NCBI RefSeq assembly: GCF_016734765.1
Contig: NZ_JAERQE010000002.1
Location: 1 to 64,000, forward strand
Direction of reading: 5' to 3'
Source: Microvirga soli
Lineage (GTDB): Bacteria > Pseudomonadota > Alphaproteobacteria > Rhizobiales > Beijerinckiaceae
DNA: 64,000 nt
Position numbers and translations under genes: made by a program. The notes below the pieces were generated by a model. It was not told where the DNA came from, made no database searches, and worked only from the letters and a program-made list of their open reading frames with translations. Of the stretch, positions 51,721 through 64,000 are shown piece after piece (position 1 is the first letter of the stretch; every line of letters begins with the position of its first letter).

Positions 51721-51964
51721 CATCCCGGACGGAGCGGAGCGAAGATCCGGGATCGCGTAAACCAGCTAGCACTGTCATCCCGGGGCCGCGTAGGGGAGCC
51801 CGGGATTCATAACCGCTGACGGTGTAGAGTGTGGCGTGACGCTGTTCGCCCTTCTTAAAACGTCGTGTTTATGGATCCCCGCCTGCGCGGGGATGACAGT
51901 GTTGAGGTTCCAGTGTCCGGTTCTGCATACGATCCCGGATCGCTTGCAGCGCGTCCGGAATGAC
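51721..51964. repeat. Cluster of intergenic palindromes between tdk and xerC
   Basis: At least four short inverted repeats lie in the 263 gene-free bases: GTCATCCCGGA.../TCCGGGAT, TCATCCCGGGG.../CCCGGGAT, ATCCCCGC/GCGGGGAT and ATCCCGGAT.../GTCCGGAAT. All share the GTCATCCCGG core with other elements in the window. Two convergent genes end here, so the hairpins may also stop transcription from both sides. Confidence 0.6.
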
Positions 51965-51973
51965 ACTCAAGAG

Positions 51974-52954
51974 CTATTTCACCCTCGCCCTCGGATGCGC
52001 CGCATTGAACGCGTCCATCAGGCGGGCTGCATCCACTTTCGTGTAGAGTTGCGTGGTCGAGAGCGAGGCGTGGCCTAAAAGCTCCTGGATGCCGCGCAGG
52101 TCACCGCCCTTGGCGAGCAAGTGCGTGGCGAAGGAATGGCGGAGCGCATGCGGCGTGGCGCTGTCGGGGAGGCCTAAGGCGCCGCGCAGCTCTTCCACAG
52201 CAAGCTGAATGATCCGGGGCGAGAGCGGTCCGCCGCGTGCGCCGACGAAGAGCGGCCCCTCAGGCGGGATCGCATAGGGGCAGAGCGCCAGATATTCCTC
52301 CACGGCCCGCTGAATCGGCGGAATCACCGGCACGCTGCGCATCTTAGCCCCTTTGCCGGTGACCGTGATGGCGTCGAGCCCGTTCACGGGCGCGTCCCGG
52401 CGTTGCAGGCCGAGCGCTTCGGAAATACGCAGGCCCGCCCCATAGAGCAGCGACAGCACGGCAGCATCCCGCGCCAGGATCCAGGGCTTGCGGTTCTCGG
52501 ACGCCCGCGTCTGCGCCTCCGTCACGGCCACCGCAGATGAAGCGGAGAGGGGGCGCGGCAGGTTCTTCTCCACCTTGGGCGTGCGGATCGCCGCAAAGGC
52601 CGAGGCGGTGCCGTGGCCCTCCCGCTCCAGATGCCGGGCGAAGGAGCGAAGCGCCGCAAGCTGGCGCATGAGCGAGCGGCTGCCCACCGAATCCATGCGC
52701 CGGGCGGCCAGGAATGCGCGGATGTCGAGAGGCTTCAGGCCCAGGATGCCCTTCACGTTCGGCGGCTCGCCGAGATGGTTCGTCAGAAAGGCCAGGAACT
52801 GGCGCAGGTCTCGGGTATAAGCCTCGACGGTCTTGGCCGAGAGTCGCCGCTCTTTGGCCAGCGACGCAAGCCACACCATCGCCTCCCGGCGGGTGTCGTC
52901 TGCACCGGGGAGCACGAGGTTGAGGATTGAGGATGGAGTCTTTGCGTCAGCCAC
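51974..52954 (-). CDS. xerC: Tyrosine recombinase XerC
   Basis: The 326-residue recombinase resolves chromosome dimers at dif with XerD. An N-terminal SAM-like domain (about 22-110) precedes the catalytic domain: R176 (GAGLRISEAL), K201, H269/R272 (HALRHSFATHLL), H295 (LGHASLSTTQ) and nucleophile Y304. It is in the classical position beside priA, so it is a housekeeping gene rather than a mobile-element integrase. Confidence 0.93.
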   Translation of the reverse strand: MADAKTPSSILNLVLPGADDTRREAMVWLASLAKERRLSAKTVEAYTRDLRQFLAFLTNHLGEPPNVKGILGLKPLDIRAFLAARRMDSVGSRSLMRQLAALRSFARHLEREGHGTASAFAAIRTPKVEKNLPRPLSASSAVAVTEAQTRASENRKPWILARDAAVLSLLYGAGLRISEALGLQRRDAPVNGLDAITVTGKGAKMRSVPVIPPIQRAVEEYLALCPYAIPPEGPLFVGARGGPLSPRIIQLAVEELRGALGLPDSATPHALRHSFATHLLAKGGDLRGIQELLGHASLSTTQLYTKVDAARLMDAFNAAHPRARVK

Positions 52955-53027
52955 TATCCGACTATCTGTTCACGACCTTGCCAAAAGGTGAAGTTGAAGG
53001 GTTATTGGGGCTCACAGAACACTAGGG

Positions 53028-53657
53028 ATGAGTCGTGTGAGCCAGAACAGGAACGTCGTTCCGGGAACAGAGGGATACAGCGCACAGGCTGGCAGCCTTG
53101 TTGATTCGTATGAGAGCGTTGTCTTCGATGAGCTTTACCGTCCGCTTCTTGAGCTTCTGCCGACTGGAGGGAAGGCCCTTGACGTCGGCGCCGGCACGGG
53201 CCGAGATGCGGCTGCCCTGGCCCAACGGGACTTTCAGGTTCATGCGGTTGAGCCGACCGCCGAGCTGCGCTCGCATGCGCAGCGTCTTCATCCCGATGCA
53301 AATATCGTCTGGGTCGACGATTCTCTGCCGGATCTGGCGCAGGTCCATGCCAGCGGCGAACGCTTCGATCTCATCCTGATGACGGCCGTCTGGATGCATC
53401 TCGATGAGAGCGATCGCGCCCGTGCCCTGCCGCAGGTGGCGGGACTTCTCGCTTCTTCGGGCCGTGTCTTCATGACCGTCCGTAAAGGGCCGGTGCCCAC
53501 TGGGCGAAGAATGTTCGAGGTGCCCATCGATCCGCTTGTATCGCAGGCGCAGTCCCTCGGCCTTACGCTCCTTCGTCAACACGAATTTGCCGATATGCTT
53601 GGCCGCAGGGATGTGAGCTGGAGCATGCTTGCTTTCGAGAAGGAAAATCGGGTCTAA
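53028..53657 (+). CDS. Class I SAM-dependent methyltransferase
   Basis: The 209-residue protein shows motif I ALDVGAGTGRDAAALA (51-65), motif II VHAVEPTAELR and motif IV FDLILMTAVWMHL. Such enzymes methylate small molecules, proteins or RNA; no substrate can be named. It lies between divergent xerC and priA, with its reading direction toward priA, an uncommon insertion in an otherwise conserved order. Confidence 0.87.
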   Translation: MSRVSQNRNVVPGTEGYSAQAGSLVDSYESVVFDELYRPLLELLPTGGKALDVGAGTGRDAAALAQRDFQVHAVEPTAELRSHAQRLHPDANIVWVDDSLPDLAQVHASGERFDLILMTAVWMHLDESDRARALPQVAGLLASSGRVFMTVRKGPVPTGRRMFEVPIDPLVSQAQSLGLTLLRQHEFADMLGRRDVSWSMLAFEKENRV

Positions 53658-53696
53658 GCTGTCAGCCATGATGTCGATTTTCTTCCCCGCCCCCTG

Positions 53697-55859
53697 ATGG
53701 TTGCCAAGATTGCCGATGTCCTCATCCCGCTGGCGCTGGACACGGCCTATTCCTATGCCGTGCCAGACGGCCTCGGGGTCGAGGAGGGCGACGTGGTGCA
53801 GGTGCCGCTCGCCAACCGCGAGGTGGTGGGCGTCGTCTGGGGTTTGCGGGAAGGCCAAGGCGGCAACCTCAAGAAGGTGACCGGAATCATCGACGCGCCA
53901 AATCTGTCGGCGAAGATGCGCAAGTTCCTGGACTGGATTGCCTGGTACACGCTCGCTCCCAAGGGCTCGGCGCTCGCCATGGGACTTAAAGTTCCCGATG
54001 CCGACCGGCAGGAGGTCGCCCGCGTCGGGGTGAGGCTGGTGGGCGCCCTTCCGAAGCGCATGACGCCCGCACGGCAGAAGGTGGTCGAGATCGCCCAGGA
54101 CGGCGCCGTGCGGCTCAAAAGCGAGCTCGCCCAGGCGGCCGGCGTCAGCGCCGGGGTCATTAACGGCCTGATCGACGAAGGGGCTCTCGAGACCGTGACC
54201 CTGCTGGCCGAGCCCGTGGCTGAAATGCCCGACCCCGCCTTCGGCGACACTGCTCTCTCGGACGGACAAGGCGAGGCGGCAGCGAATCTCGTGGCCGCCA
54301 TGCGCGAGGAGCATCCGCCTGTGATCCTGCTGGAGGGCGTCACAGGATCCGGCAAGACGGAGGTCTATTTCGAGGCGGTGGCCGAGGCCGTGCGCACAGG
54401 CCGGCAGGCCCTGATCCTTATGCCGGAAATCGCGCTCACCGCCCAGTTTCTCGATCGGTTCGCCGCCCGTTTCGGCGTGAAGCCCGCCACTTGGCATTCC
54501 GGGGTCACGGGCCGACGGCGCGAGCGGCTTTATGCGGCCATCGCGTCTGGCGAGGTGAAGGTGGTGGCCGGCGCCCGCTCGGCCCTGTTCCTGCCTTACG
54601 CCGATCTCGGCCTGATCGTGGTCGATGAGGAGCACGAGACCGCCTACAAGCAGGACGACGGGGTGCATTACCATGCCCGCGACATGGCCGTGGTCCGCGG
54701 CAAGATCGAGAATGCCACCGTCATCCTGGCCTCAGCCACACCCTCCATCGAGAGCCGGGTCAATGTGGAGCGCGGGCGCTACCGTCATGTGCGCCTCCCT
54801 GAGCGCTTCGGTGGTCGCTCCATGCCGCAGATCCGCGCCGTGGACCTGCGCAAGGAAGCGATTCCGAAGGGCCGCTGGCTCTCGCCGACCCTGGTGATGT
54901 CCGTGGAAGACACTGTGGCCCGCGGCGAGCAGGCGCTTCTGTTCCTCAACCGGCGCGGCTATGCCCCGCTCACCCTCTGCCGGTCCTGCGCCCACCGTTA
55001 TGAGTGCCCGAACTGCTCCTCCTGGTTGGTGGAGCACCGGTTCCGGCGCTCCCTTGTGTGCCACCATTGCGGCCATGTGGAGCGCACGCCTCAGGCCTGC
55101 GTCGAATGCGGCAGCGTCGATTCGCTGGTGCCCTGCGGTCCTGGCGTCGAGCGGATCGCCGAGGAGGTGGCGGCGCTGTTTCCCGACAAGCGCTGCATCG
55201 TGCTCTCCAGCGACTTTCCCGGCGGGACGGAGCGGCTGCGGACGGAGCTGGCCGCCATCGCGGCGGGCGAGTTCGACATCGTCATCGGCACCCAGCTCGT
55301 GGCCAAGGGGCACAATTTCCCGCTCATGACCTTGGTGGGCGTGCTCGATGCCGATATCGGCCTCACCTCGGGCGATCCCCGCGCCGCCGAGCGCACCTTC
55401 CAGATGCTGCAGCAGGTGACGGGCCGCGCCGGGCGCGGCGAGAAGCCGGGCCGTGCCCTGGTCCAGACTTGGCAGCCTGACCATCCGGTGATCGCCGCTC
55501 TGATCTCGGGCGATGCCGAGCGCTTCTACGAGGAGGAGACCCGGGTGCGGGAAATGGCGGGCCTGCCGCCCTTCGGGCGCTTGGCCTCCCTCATCGTCTC
55601 GGCGGCCGAGCGCGAGGTGGCGGAGGCCCATGCCCGCGCCATGGCGCTGGTAGCGGAGCCCCCGCCCGGCGTTACCGTGCTGGGCCCCGCCGAGGCGCCG
55701 CTTGCCCTCATTCGTGGCCGCTACCGCTTCCGGCTTCTGGTCAAGACCGAACGGGAGGTGGATCTCCAGAGTTATCTGCGCGGCTGGATGGCCCGCTGCC
55801 CCAAGATCCGTGGGAATACGCGGGTCTCCATCGATGTGGATCCGCAGAGTTTTCTGTGA
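53697..55859 (+). CDS. priA: Primosomal protein N' (replication restart helicase)
   Basis: The 720-residue helicase restarts stalled replication forks. An N-terminal DNA-binding domain (about 1-110) is followed by Walker A GVTGSGKT (214-221), DEEH-box VVDEEHETAYKQDDGVHYHARD, and four paired zinc cysteines (CRSCAHRYECPNC, CHHCGH, CVECGS) in the helicase core, then TQLVAKGHNFP and QVTGRAGRG. ATG 53697 is used. Confidence 0.97.
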   Translation: MVAKIADVLIPLALDTAYSYAVPDGLGVEEGDVVQVPLANREVVGVVWGLREGQGGNLKKVTGIIDAPNLSAKMRKFLDWIAWYTLAPKGSALAMGLKVPDADRQEVARVGVRLVGALPKRMTPARQKVVEIAQDGAVRLKSELAQAAGVSAGVINGLIDEGALETVTLLAEPVAEMPDPAFGDTALSDGQGEAAANLVAAMREEHPPVILLEGVTGSGKTEVYFEAVAEAVRTGRQALILMPEIALTAQFLDRFAARFGVKPATWHSGVTGRRRERLYAAIASGEVKVVAGARSALFLPYADLGLIVVDEEHETAYKQDDGVHYHARDMAVVRGKIENATVILASATPSIESRVNVERGRYRHVRLPERFGGRSMPQIRAVDLRKEAIPKGRWLSPTLVMSVEDTVARGEQALLFLNRRGYAPLTLCRSCAHRYECPNCSSWLVEHRFRRSLVCHHCGHVERTPQACVECGSVDSLVPCGPGVERIAEEVAALFPDKRCIVLSSDFPGGTERLRTELAAIAAGEFDIVIGTQLVAKGHNFPLMTLVGVLDADIGLTSGDPRAAERTFQMLQQVTGRAGRGEKPGRALVQTWQPDHPVIAALISGDAERFYEEETRVREMAGLPPFGRLASLIVSAAEREVAEAHARAMALVAEPPPGVTVLGPAEAPLALIRGRYRFRLLVKTEREVDLQSYLRGWMARCPKIRGNTRVSIDVDPQSFL

Positions 55860-55890
55860 CCGAACAGAGTTTCTTGTTAAGACAGGTACC

Positions 55891-56451
55891 ATGCCCAAGA
55901 TCGTCCATTGCATCCGCCACGGCCAATCCACCTTCAACGCCCATTGGGTCGAGTACGGCGTCGATCCAGGGCATTTCGATGCGCCCCTGACGGAGCTTGG
56001 CCGGCAGCAGGTGGCCGAGCGGGCGCCGGAGCTGCGCGAGCATCGCTATGAACTTGTCGTGACCTCGCCTCTGACCCGGGCGATCCAGACCACTATGGGG
56101 CTGTTCGGCGATCACCCTGCGTCCCCCTCGATCCTGGTGGAATGCCTCCACCGGGAGCATCTGGAGAGCAGCTGCGACGTAGGCCGCGCCGTCTCCCATC
56201 TGTCTCAGGACTTCCCGCACCTGCATTTCGGCCACCTGGACGAGGTCTGGTGGCACAACGAGGGCGAGGTGAACGAGCGGGGCTTTGTCTATGAGCCGGC
56301 CCATGTGTTCGAGGAGCGGGTCGAGCGGTTCCGCGCCTGGCTGGCGGAAAGGCCCGAGACGATGATCGCGGTCGTGGGCCACGGCACTTTTTTCAGCAGG
56401 CTCGTCGGGCGCTTCCTCACAAATTGCGAAGTCGCCGCCCTGGAACTTTAG
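55891..56451 (+). CDS. Histidine phosphatase-family protein (phosphoglycerate-mutase-like)
   Basis: The 186-residue enzyme has the RHG motif with phospho-acceptor H10 (CIRHGQSTF), a second catalytic His in VVGHGTFFS and Glu/Arg in HREHLES and SPLTRAIQT. Members include phosphoglycerate mutases, SixA and metabolite phosphatases, so the substrate is open. ATG 55891 is chosen for the conserved start. It lies 31 bases after priA. Confidence 0.88.
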   Translation: MPKIVHCIRHGQSTFNAHWVEYGVDPGHFDAPLTELGRQQVAERAPELREHRYELVVTSPLTRAIQTTMGLFGDHPASPSILVECLHREHLESSCDVGRAVSHLSQDFPHLHFGHLDEVWWHNEGEVNERGFVYEPAHVFEERVERFRAWLAERPETMIAVVGHGTFFSRLVGRFLTNCEVAALEL

Positions 56452-56660
56452 GCCCGCCTCGAGCGGTGCCCGGTTTTTCCGGTCCGAACAGGGCTCAGCT
56501 CGCCTTGCGCCTCAGAAAAACCCATGCTAGTGCACCCTCGCCTGACGGGCGGAGAAGGCTCCCGTCCCGGGCTCATTTCCACACCTGACGGGTCTCCCGG
56601 ATGCCGCGTTTGCAGGCCTTTCCGGTCCGAGGCCCGTTATGACACGAGAGAGATGGTTAC

Positions 56661-57232
56661 GTGGCGCAAAGCGGTTCCCAAGAAGGACCCCTCCTGTCGG
56701 GCGTAGCGTTGCGCTATGCTTCGGCGCTGTTCGAACTCGCCCGCGAAGCGAAGGCGGTGGACGCTGTGGCTGGCGATCTCGCTCGCTTCGACCAGCTGAT
56801 CCGCGGCAGCGAAGACCTGCAGCGCCTGATCCGGAACCCCATTTTCACGGCTGAAGAGCAGTCGAACGCGATCGGAGCCATTCTCGACAAGGCCGGCATT
56901 TCGGGCCTTGCGGGCAATTTCATCCGTCTCGTGGCGACCAAGCGTCGGCTCTTTGCTCTGCCGGACATGATCCGCGCCTATCAGGACCTCGTGTCCGACG
57001 CGAAGGGCATCGTTCGGGCGCAGGTCACTCTGGCGGAGGCGCCGTCGGACACCGTTCTCAACGAAATCAAGGCGGCGCTGCGCGACGTCGCCAAGGCTGA
57101 CGTTGCTGTCGACGTCAAAATCGACCCGAGCCTCATCGGCGGTCTCATCGTGAAGATGGGCTCCCGCATGGTGGATGCCTCGGTGCGCACCAAACTCAAT
57201 TCCATTCGTCTAGCGATGAAAGAGGTCCACTG

Positions 57233-57233
<1 letters not shown>
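56661..57233 (+). CDS. atpH: ATP synthase F1 delta subunit
   Basis: The 190-residue subunit forms the peripheral stalk link to F1. [21 protein letters not shown] and the C-terminal end [27 protein letters not shown] are diagnostic. The start is GTG 56661; the first ~15 residues are variable. Its stop overlaps atpA (TGATG at 57231). The Fo genes are not here; in alphaproteobacteria they lie elsewhere. Confidence 0.96.
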
Positions 57234-58750
<1,517 letters not shown>

Positions 58751-58762
<12 letters not shown>

Positions 58763-58796
58763 AGGTCTTTTTCGTAAAGACTTGCGTTCTCGTAAG
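58751..58796 (+). repeat. Short tandem repeats at the atpA 3' end
   Basis: TCTTTCTCGTAAAG (58751-58764, covering the last atpA codons and stop) is repeated as TCTTTTTCGTAAAG (58766-58779) and, shortened, as TTCTCGTAAG (58787-58796). It looks like local slippage duplication of the stop region, between atpA and atpG. Confidence 0.65.
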
Positions 58797-58832
58797 ATCC
58801 AGCCGGATTTCCGGAGAGGGTAGGGCCGCTCG

Positions 58833-61171
<2,339 letters not shown>

Positions 61172-61180
61172 TTCGAGTCT

Positions 61181-61223
61181 CGCGTCATCCCGGAGCCGTG
61201 TCAGCACGCTCCGGGATGACGCG
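61181..61223. repeat. Long perfect palindrome between atpD and atpC
   Basis: Sixteen-base perfect arms CGCGTCATCCCGGAGC (61181-61196) and GCTCCGGGATGACGCG (61208-61223) enclose an 11-base loop. No T run follows (GTTTAAGC), so it is more a dispersed GTCATCCCGG repeat than a terminator, but it may reduce or stabilise the transcript before atpC. Confidence 0.85.
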
Positions 61224-61283
61224 TTTAAGCGTATCTCCCAAACGACTCCCGATCGTGATTGGGATGACGAGGAGCTCAGATAG

Positions 61284-61685
61284 ATGGCTACCTTCAACTT
61301 CGAACTCGTCTCTCCTGAGCGCGTGCTGTTCTCCGGCGATGTCGACGCCGTGGTACTGCCGGCCACCGAAGGCGACATGACGGTTCTGGCCGGCCACTCG
61401 CCGGTGATGACCGCCCTCAAGACCGGGTTCCTCGTCATCACCAGCACTCCCGGCAACGGACGGCGGGTTCTGGTGCGCGGCGGCTTCGCCGACGTCAACC
61501 AGAACGGCCTCACGGTTCTGGCCGAGCGGGCGCTTCCGGCCGAGGAACTGACGCAGGAGATCCTCGATCACGAGATCCTCCAGGCTGAAATGGCCTATGA
61601 TGCCAGCAACGACCCGGCCACCAAGCATGCCGCCGAATCGGCGGTCGCGCAGCTGCGTGAAGCCAAGGCGGCGCTGAACTTCTAA
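61284..61685 (+). CDS. atpC: ATP synthase F1 epsilon subunit
   Basis: The 133-residue subunit couples rotation and inhibits hydrolysis. The N-terminal beta-sandwich (FNFELVSPERVLFSGDVDAV, PATEGDMTVLAGHSPVMTAL) and a shorter helical C-terminal part are present. It is separated from atpD by 112 bases that contain the perfect palindrome and ends before a terminator. Confidence 0.96.
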   Translation: MATFNFELVSPERVLFSGDVDAVVLPATEGDMTVLAGHSPVMTALKTGFLVITSTPGNGRRVLVRGGFADVNQNGLTVLAERALPAEELTQEILDHEILQAEMAYDASNDPATKHAAESAVAQLREAKAALNF

Positions 61686-61712
61686 AGCGATTTACAGCTT
61701 GAGACCTGAAAC

Positions 61713-61739
61713 AACCCGGCCCCGAGCCGGGTTTTTCTT
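61713..61739 (+). terminator. Rho-independent terminator of the atp operon
   Basis: Arms AACCCGGC (61713-61720) and GCCGGGTT (61726-61733) around a 5-base loop, followed by TTTCTTTTT. It lies 28 bases after the atpC stop and 6 bases before the next start. Confidence 0.9.
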
Positions 61740-61744
61740 TTTCC

Positions 61745-62293
61745 ATGGATACGACAGCGCCTCTCATCCTCACGCTCCGCCTCGACGAGCGCTCCTTCGC
61801 ATTCTTCGATGAGCAGCGGCGGCGCTACTTTCCTCGCGAGCGGAACTTCATTCCGGCCCATCTCACGCTGTTCCATCATCTGCCAGGCGAGCATCTTCCG
61901 GTTATTCAACGAGATATCGAGGTTTACGCCTCCGAACAGCAGCCGTTTGCCATCGACGTGACAGGCCCGCGCTCTCTTGGACGAGGCGTCGCCTATACAC
62001 TGAGGTCTCCTGCTTTGTCAGAAATGCGCCGTGATCTCGCGCTGAAATGGAATGACTGGCTCAAGCCCCAGGACCGGCAGAACCACAACCCTCATGTCAC
62101 CGTGCAGAACAAGGTCGATCCGGCACAGGCGAGAGCTCTGCTGGAGGATCTGAGCGAAAGCTTTCAGCCGTTTCTAGCCAGAGGTGTGGCGCTGGACCTG
62201 TGGTGGTATCGCGGTGGGCCATGGGAGATGGTCAGGACCTTCGGATTCAAAGCGCCCTCTTCCCTCTCTCGTTTCGGAGAGGGGCAGGGGTGA
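61745..62293 (+). CDS. 2H phosphoesterase (2'-5' RNA ligase family)
   Basis: The 182-residue protein carries the two HxT/Sx motifs of the LigT/2H family: H39/T41 (AHLTLFHH) and H117/T119 (NPHVTVQN). 2H enzymes open cyclic phosphates or 2'-5' bonds in RNA or nucleotides; the substrate is not known here. The last ~13 residues (APSSLSRFGEGQG) are encoded by an inverted-repeat element that overruns the gene, so the original C-terminus was probably shorter or different. Confidence 0.85.
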   Translation: MDTTAPLILTLRLDERSFAFFDEQRRRYFPRERNFIPAHLTLFHHLPGEHLPVIQRDIEVYASEQQPFAIDVTGPRSLGRGVAYTLRSPALSEMRRDLALKWNDWLKPQDRQNHNPHVTVQNKVDPAQARALLEDLSESFQPFLARGVALDLWWYRGGPWEMVRTFGFKAPSSLSRFGEGQG

Positions 62294-62409
62294 GGGCATG
62301 GCGGTTGACCAGCCAGGCTCGATCATCTCTACGGCAGCACGTCACCCGCAGCACTACCGCTGGCACTGGTCTTCCCTCACCCCAACCCTCTCCCAAACGG
62401 GAGAGGGAG
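62255..62409. mobile_element. MITE-like inverted-repeat pair at the end of the 2H gene
   Basis: Two ~38-base copies in opposite orientation (62255-62297 and 62371-62409) share the core TCCCTCTC-CGTTT-GGAGAGGG and GGGTGAGGG, each itself a hairpin (GAGAGGG/CCCTCTC). They enclose 73 bases with no gene. This is a known type of non-coding dispersed element; no target-site duplication was established. The left copy supplies the stop codon of the 2H gene. Confidence 0.5.
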
Positions 62410-62420
62410 TTCACGAGGCT

Positions 62421-64000
62421 CTACTCCCCCATGGCGATCAGGTTGGCGTTCCCGCCGGCTGCCGCCGTGTTGATCGTCACCGTCTGCTCGGTGGCAAAGC
62501 GCAGAAGGTAGTGCGGGCCGCCTGCCTTCGGACCCGTTCCGGAGAGGCCATGGCCGCCGAAGGGCTGCACGCCGACCACGGCGCCGATCATGTTGCGGTT
62601 CACATAGACGTTGCCGACAGACAAGGCCTCGACAACACGCTCGACCGTGGAATCGATGCGGGAATGGACGCCGAGCGTCAGGCCATAGCCTGTGCCCTCG
62701 ATGGCCTGCAGCACATCTTCAAGGCGGTCTGCTTTATACCGCACCACGTGCAGCACCGGACCGAACACCTCCTGGGCAAGATCGTGCGGCCGGTTGAGCT
62801 CGAAGATATGCGGTGCCACGTAAGTGCCGGTCGCAGGCGCCTCGCCGGCGTAATGCACCTTCGCCCGCCGTTTCATATCGGCAATATGCGCGTCGAGCTT
62901 GTCCTTGGCCTCGCGGTCGATCACCGGGCCTACATGGGCTGAGATCTCGCGCGGGTCGGCGAGCTTCAACTCACGGGCATTGCCGGCGATCATCTCGATC
63001 ATGCGGTCGGCCACATCGTCCTGCACGCAGAGCAGACGAAGTGCCGAGCAGCGCTGGCCGGCGGAACGGAACGCGGAGGTCACCACGTCGTCCGCCACCT
63101 GCTCGGGCAGAGCCGTGGCGTCGACGATCATGGCATTGATGCCGCCGGTCTCGGCGATCAGCGGCACGATGGCCGCGTCCTTGTTCGCGAGCGTGCGGTT
63201 GATGATGCGGGCGACTTCCGTCGAACCAGTGAACACCACACCGGCCACACGTTCATGCTCCACAAGACGCGCACCGACGCGTCCATCGCCGGGGACGAGA
63301 TGAAGGGCTGTTTTCGGGACGCCGGCCTCGTGCAGGATGCGCACGGCGAGATCCGCGATCAGGGGCGTCTGCTCCGCGGGCTTGGCCACGACGGCATTGC
63401 CGGCCATGAGCGCCGCGCTCACCTGGCCGATGAAGATGGCGAGCGGGAAGTTCCAGGGCGAGATTGCCACGAACACGCCGCGGCCGCGAAGACGCAGCAT
63501 GTTGCTCTCGCCCGTCGGTCCCGGCATGAGGTCGCCATTGCCGAAGAGGGTGCGGCCCTGAACGGCGTAATAGCGTAGGAAGTCGACTGCCTCGCGCACC
63601 TCGGAGAGCGCATCGTCGAGGGTTTTGCCGGCTTCGACCTGCAGCAGGTGCAGCAGCGCCCCGCGACGCTCCTCCAGGAGATCGGCAGCGCGTTGCAGCG
63701 CCTTGGCGCGCATGTCCGCGTCTGTGCGGCTCCACTTGGCGAAGCCCGCCTGCGCAGCCGCCATGGCGCGATCCGCCACCTCGGGCGAAGCTTCCGTCAC
63801 GTGGCCGGCAACGGTGCTGCCGTCGATGGGGCTGACGACCGGGCGGGACGCGCCTGAGGCCGCCTTGCCGTCGATGAGAACTTCCGCCTTGAAGCTCTGC
63901 TGGCCGCTCTTTCTGATCTCCGCCAGAAGCGCATCGAGCGAGGCTTCATGGCCGAACTCGACGCCCTTCGAATTGGCGCGCTCGGATCCATAGAGATCAC
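62421..64000 (-). CDS. putA: Bifunctional proline dehydrogenase/P5C dehydrogenase PutA, C-terminal part (cut by window edge)
   Basis: The frame is open past 64000; 525 residues are seen, beginning DLYGSERANSKGVEFGHEA, a PutA linker sequence, so this is not a separate aldehyde dehydrogenase. The P5C dehydrogenase domain converts glutamate semialdehyde to glutamate with NAD: catalytic Cys in SAFRSAGQRCSALRL, Glu in PLIAETGGINAMIV, and SPWNFPLAIFIGQ, GSTEVARIIN. The end QTVTINTAAAGGNANLIAMG fits PutA forms without the extra C-terminal domain. The proline dehydrogenase part lies upstream, outside the window. Confidence 0.93.
   Translation of the reverse strand, partial: DLYGSERANSKGVEFGHEASLDALLAEIRKSGQQSFKAEVLIDGKAASGASRPVVSPIDGSTVAGHVTEASPEVADRAMAAAQAGFAKWSRTDADMRAKALQRAADLLEERRGALLHLLQVEAGKTLDDALSEVREAVDFLRYYAVQGRTLFGNGDLMPGPTGESNMLRLRGRGVFVAISPWNFPLAIFIGQVSAALMAGNAVVAKPAEQTPLIADLAVRILHEAGVPKTALHLVPGDGRVGARLVEHERVAGVVFTGSTEVARIINRTLANKDAAIVPLIAETGGINAMIVDATALPEQVADDVVTSAFRSAGQRCSALRLLCVQDDVADRMIEMIAGNARELKLADPREISAHVGPVIDREAKDKLDAHIADMKRRAKVHYAGEAPATGTYVAPHIFELNRPHDLAQEVFGPVLHVVRYKADRLEDVLQAIEGTGYGLTLGVHSRIDSTVERVVEALSVGNVYVNRNMIGAVVGVQPFGGHGLSGTGPKAGGPHYLLRFATEQTVTINTAAAGGNANLIAMGE

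Noticed and set aside
51974-52954. Phage or island integrase
   Set aside because: The tyrosine recombinase is XerC by length, motif set and its conserved place next to priA; no att sites or phage genes nearby.
56505-56531. Sigma70-like promoter before atpH
   Set aside because: TTGCGC and GCTAGT are separated by only 15 bases and match poorly; not strong enough to list as a site.
62421-63800. Stand-alone aldehyde dehydrogenase starting at 63800
   Set aside because: The frame continues upstream to the window edge with PutA linker sequence (DLYGSERANSKGVEFG), so the internal GTG is not the start.

Overview
The window reads as chromosome from an alphaproteobacterium of the Hyphomicrobiales (Rhizobiales), probably close to Methylobacteriaceae and perhaps Microvirga-like. 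This rests on the high GC, the order sdhCDAB, zapE, mdh-sucCD-sucAB-lpd, xerC-priA-atpHAGDC, a bacteriophytochrome/heme oxygenase pair, HWE-family kinases, small families known mainly from this order, and dispersed intergenic palindromes of the GTCATGGCCGGGC and CATCGGACCCAAAAGTG types. The genus is inference; the class and order are well supported.

Layout. 1-8.3 kb: the start of a chemoreceptor gene, a cation-diffusion transporter, then a two-gene unit coding for a FecR/TPR/outer-membrane-barrel protein and a CHASE2 adenylate cyclase, and a stand-alone receiver. 8.4-10.8 kb: a lone osmoprotectant-binding protein, a glutamine amidotransferase and a GNAT acetyltransferase. 10.8-14 kb: a ScfR/RamB-type regulator divergent from isocitrate lyase, with a perfect TTGTAAA/TTTACAA palindrome between them. 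14.2-24.5 kb: an osmoprotectant ABC transporter joined by overlapping stop/start codons to heme oxygenase and bacteriophytochrome, followed by a response regulator, a receiver-kinase and a membrane HWE kinase. 24.5-32 kb: accessory ground with an amidase, several small or unknown proteins, a PRC-barrel protein, a phospholipase D flanked by a duplicated gene segment, a palindromic repeat and tRNA-Ala(CGC). 32-34.4 kb: yggT, DUF167, folD and a secreted protein of unknown role.

34.5-51 kb holds the central respiratory genes: a LysR regulator divergent from sdhCDAB, an Omp19-like lipoprotein, zapE-tetR, then mdh-sucC-sucD-sucA-sucB-lpd. 51-56.5 kb carries thymidine kinase, xerC, a methyltransferase, priA and a histidine phosphatase. 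56.6-61.7 kb is the F1 ATP synthase operon atpHAGDC. The window ends with a 2H phosphoesterase whose tail runs into an inverted-repeat element, and the 3' part of putA.

How it fits together. TCA-cycle dehydrogenases, succinate dehydrogenase and F1-ATPase make one oxidative energy block, while aceA and putA bring C2 units and proline into it. The left half is mostly sensing: chemotaxis, cAMP, red light and osmotic stress. The two arrangements most worth following are the FecR-TPR-barrel/CHASE2-cyclase pair, which could carry an outer-membrane signal to cytoplasmic cAMP, and the unbroken chain of overlaps linking osmoprotectant uptake to a phytochrome cascade. No CRISPR array, phage, transposase or rRNA gene was seen.
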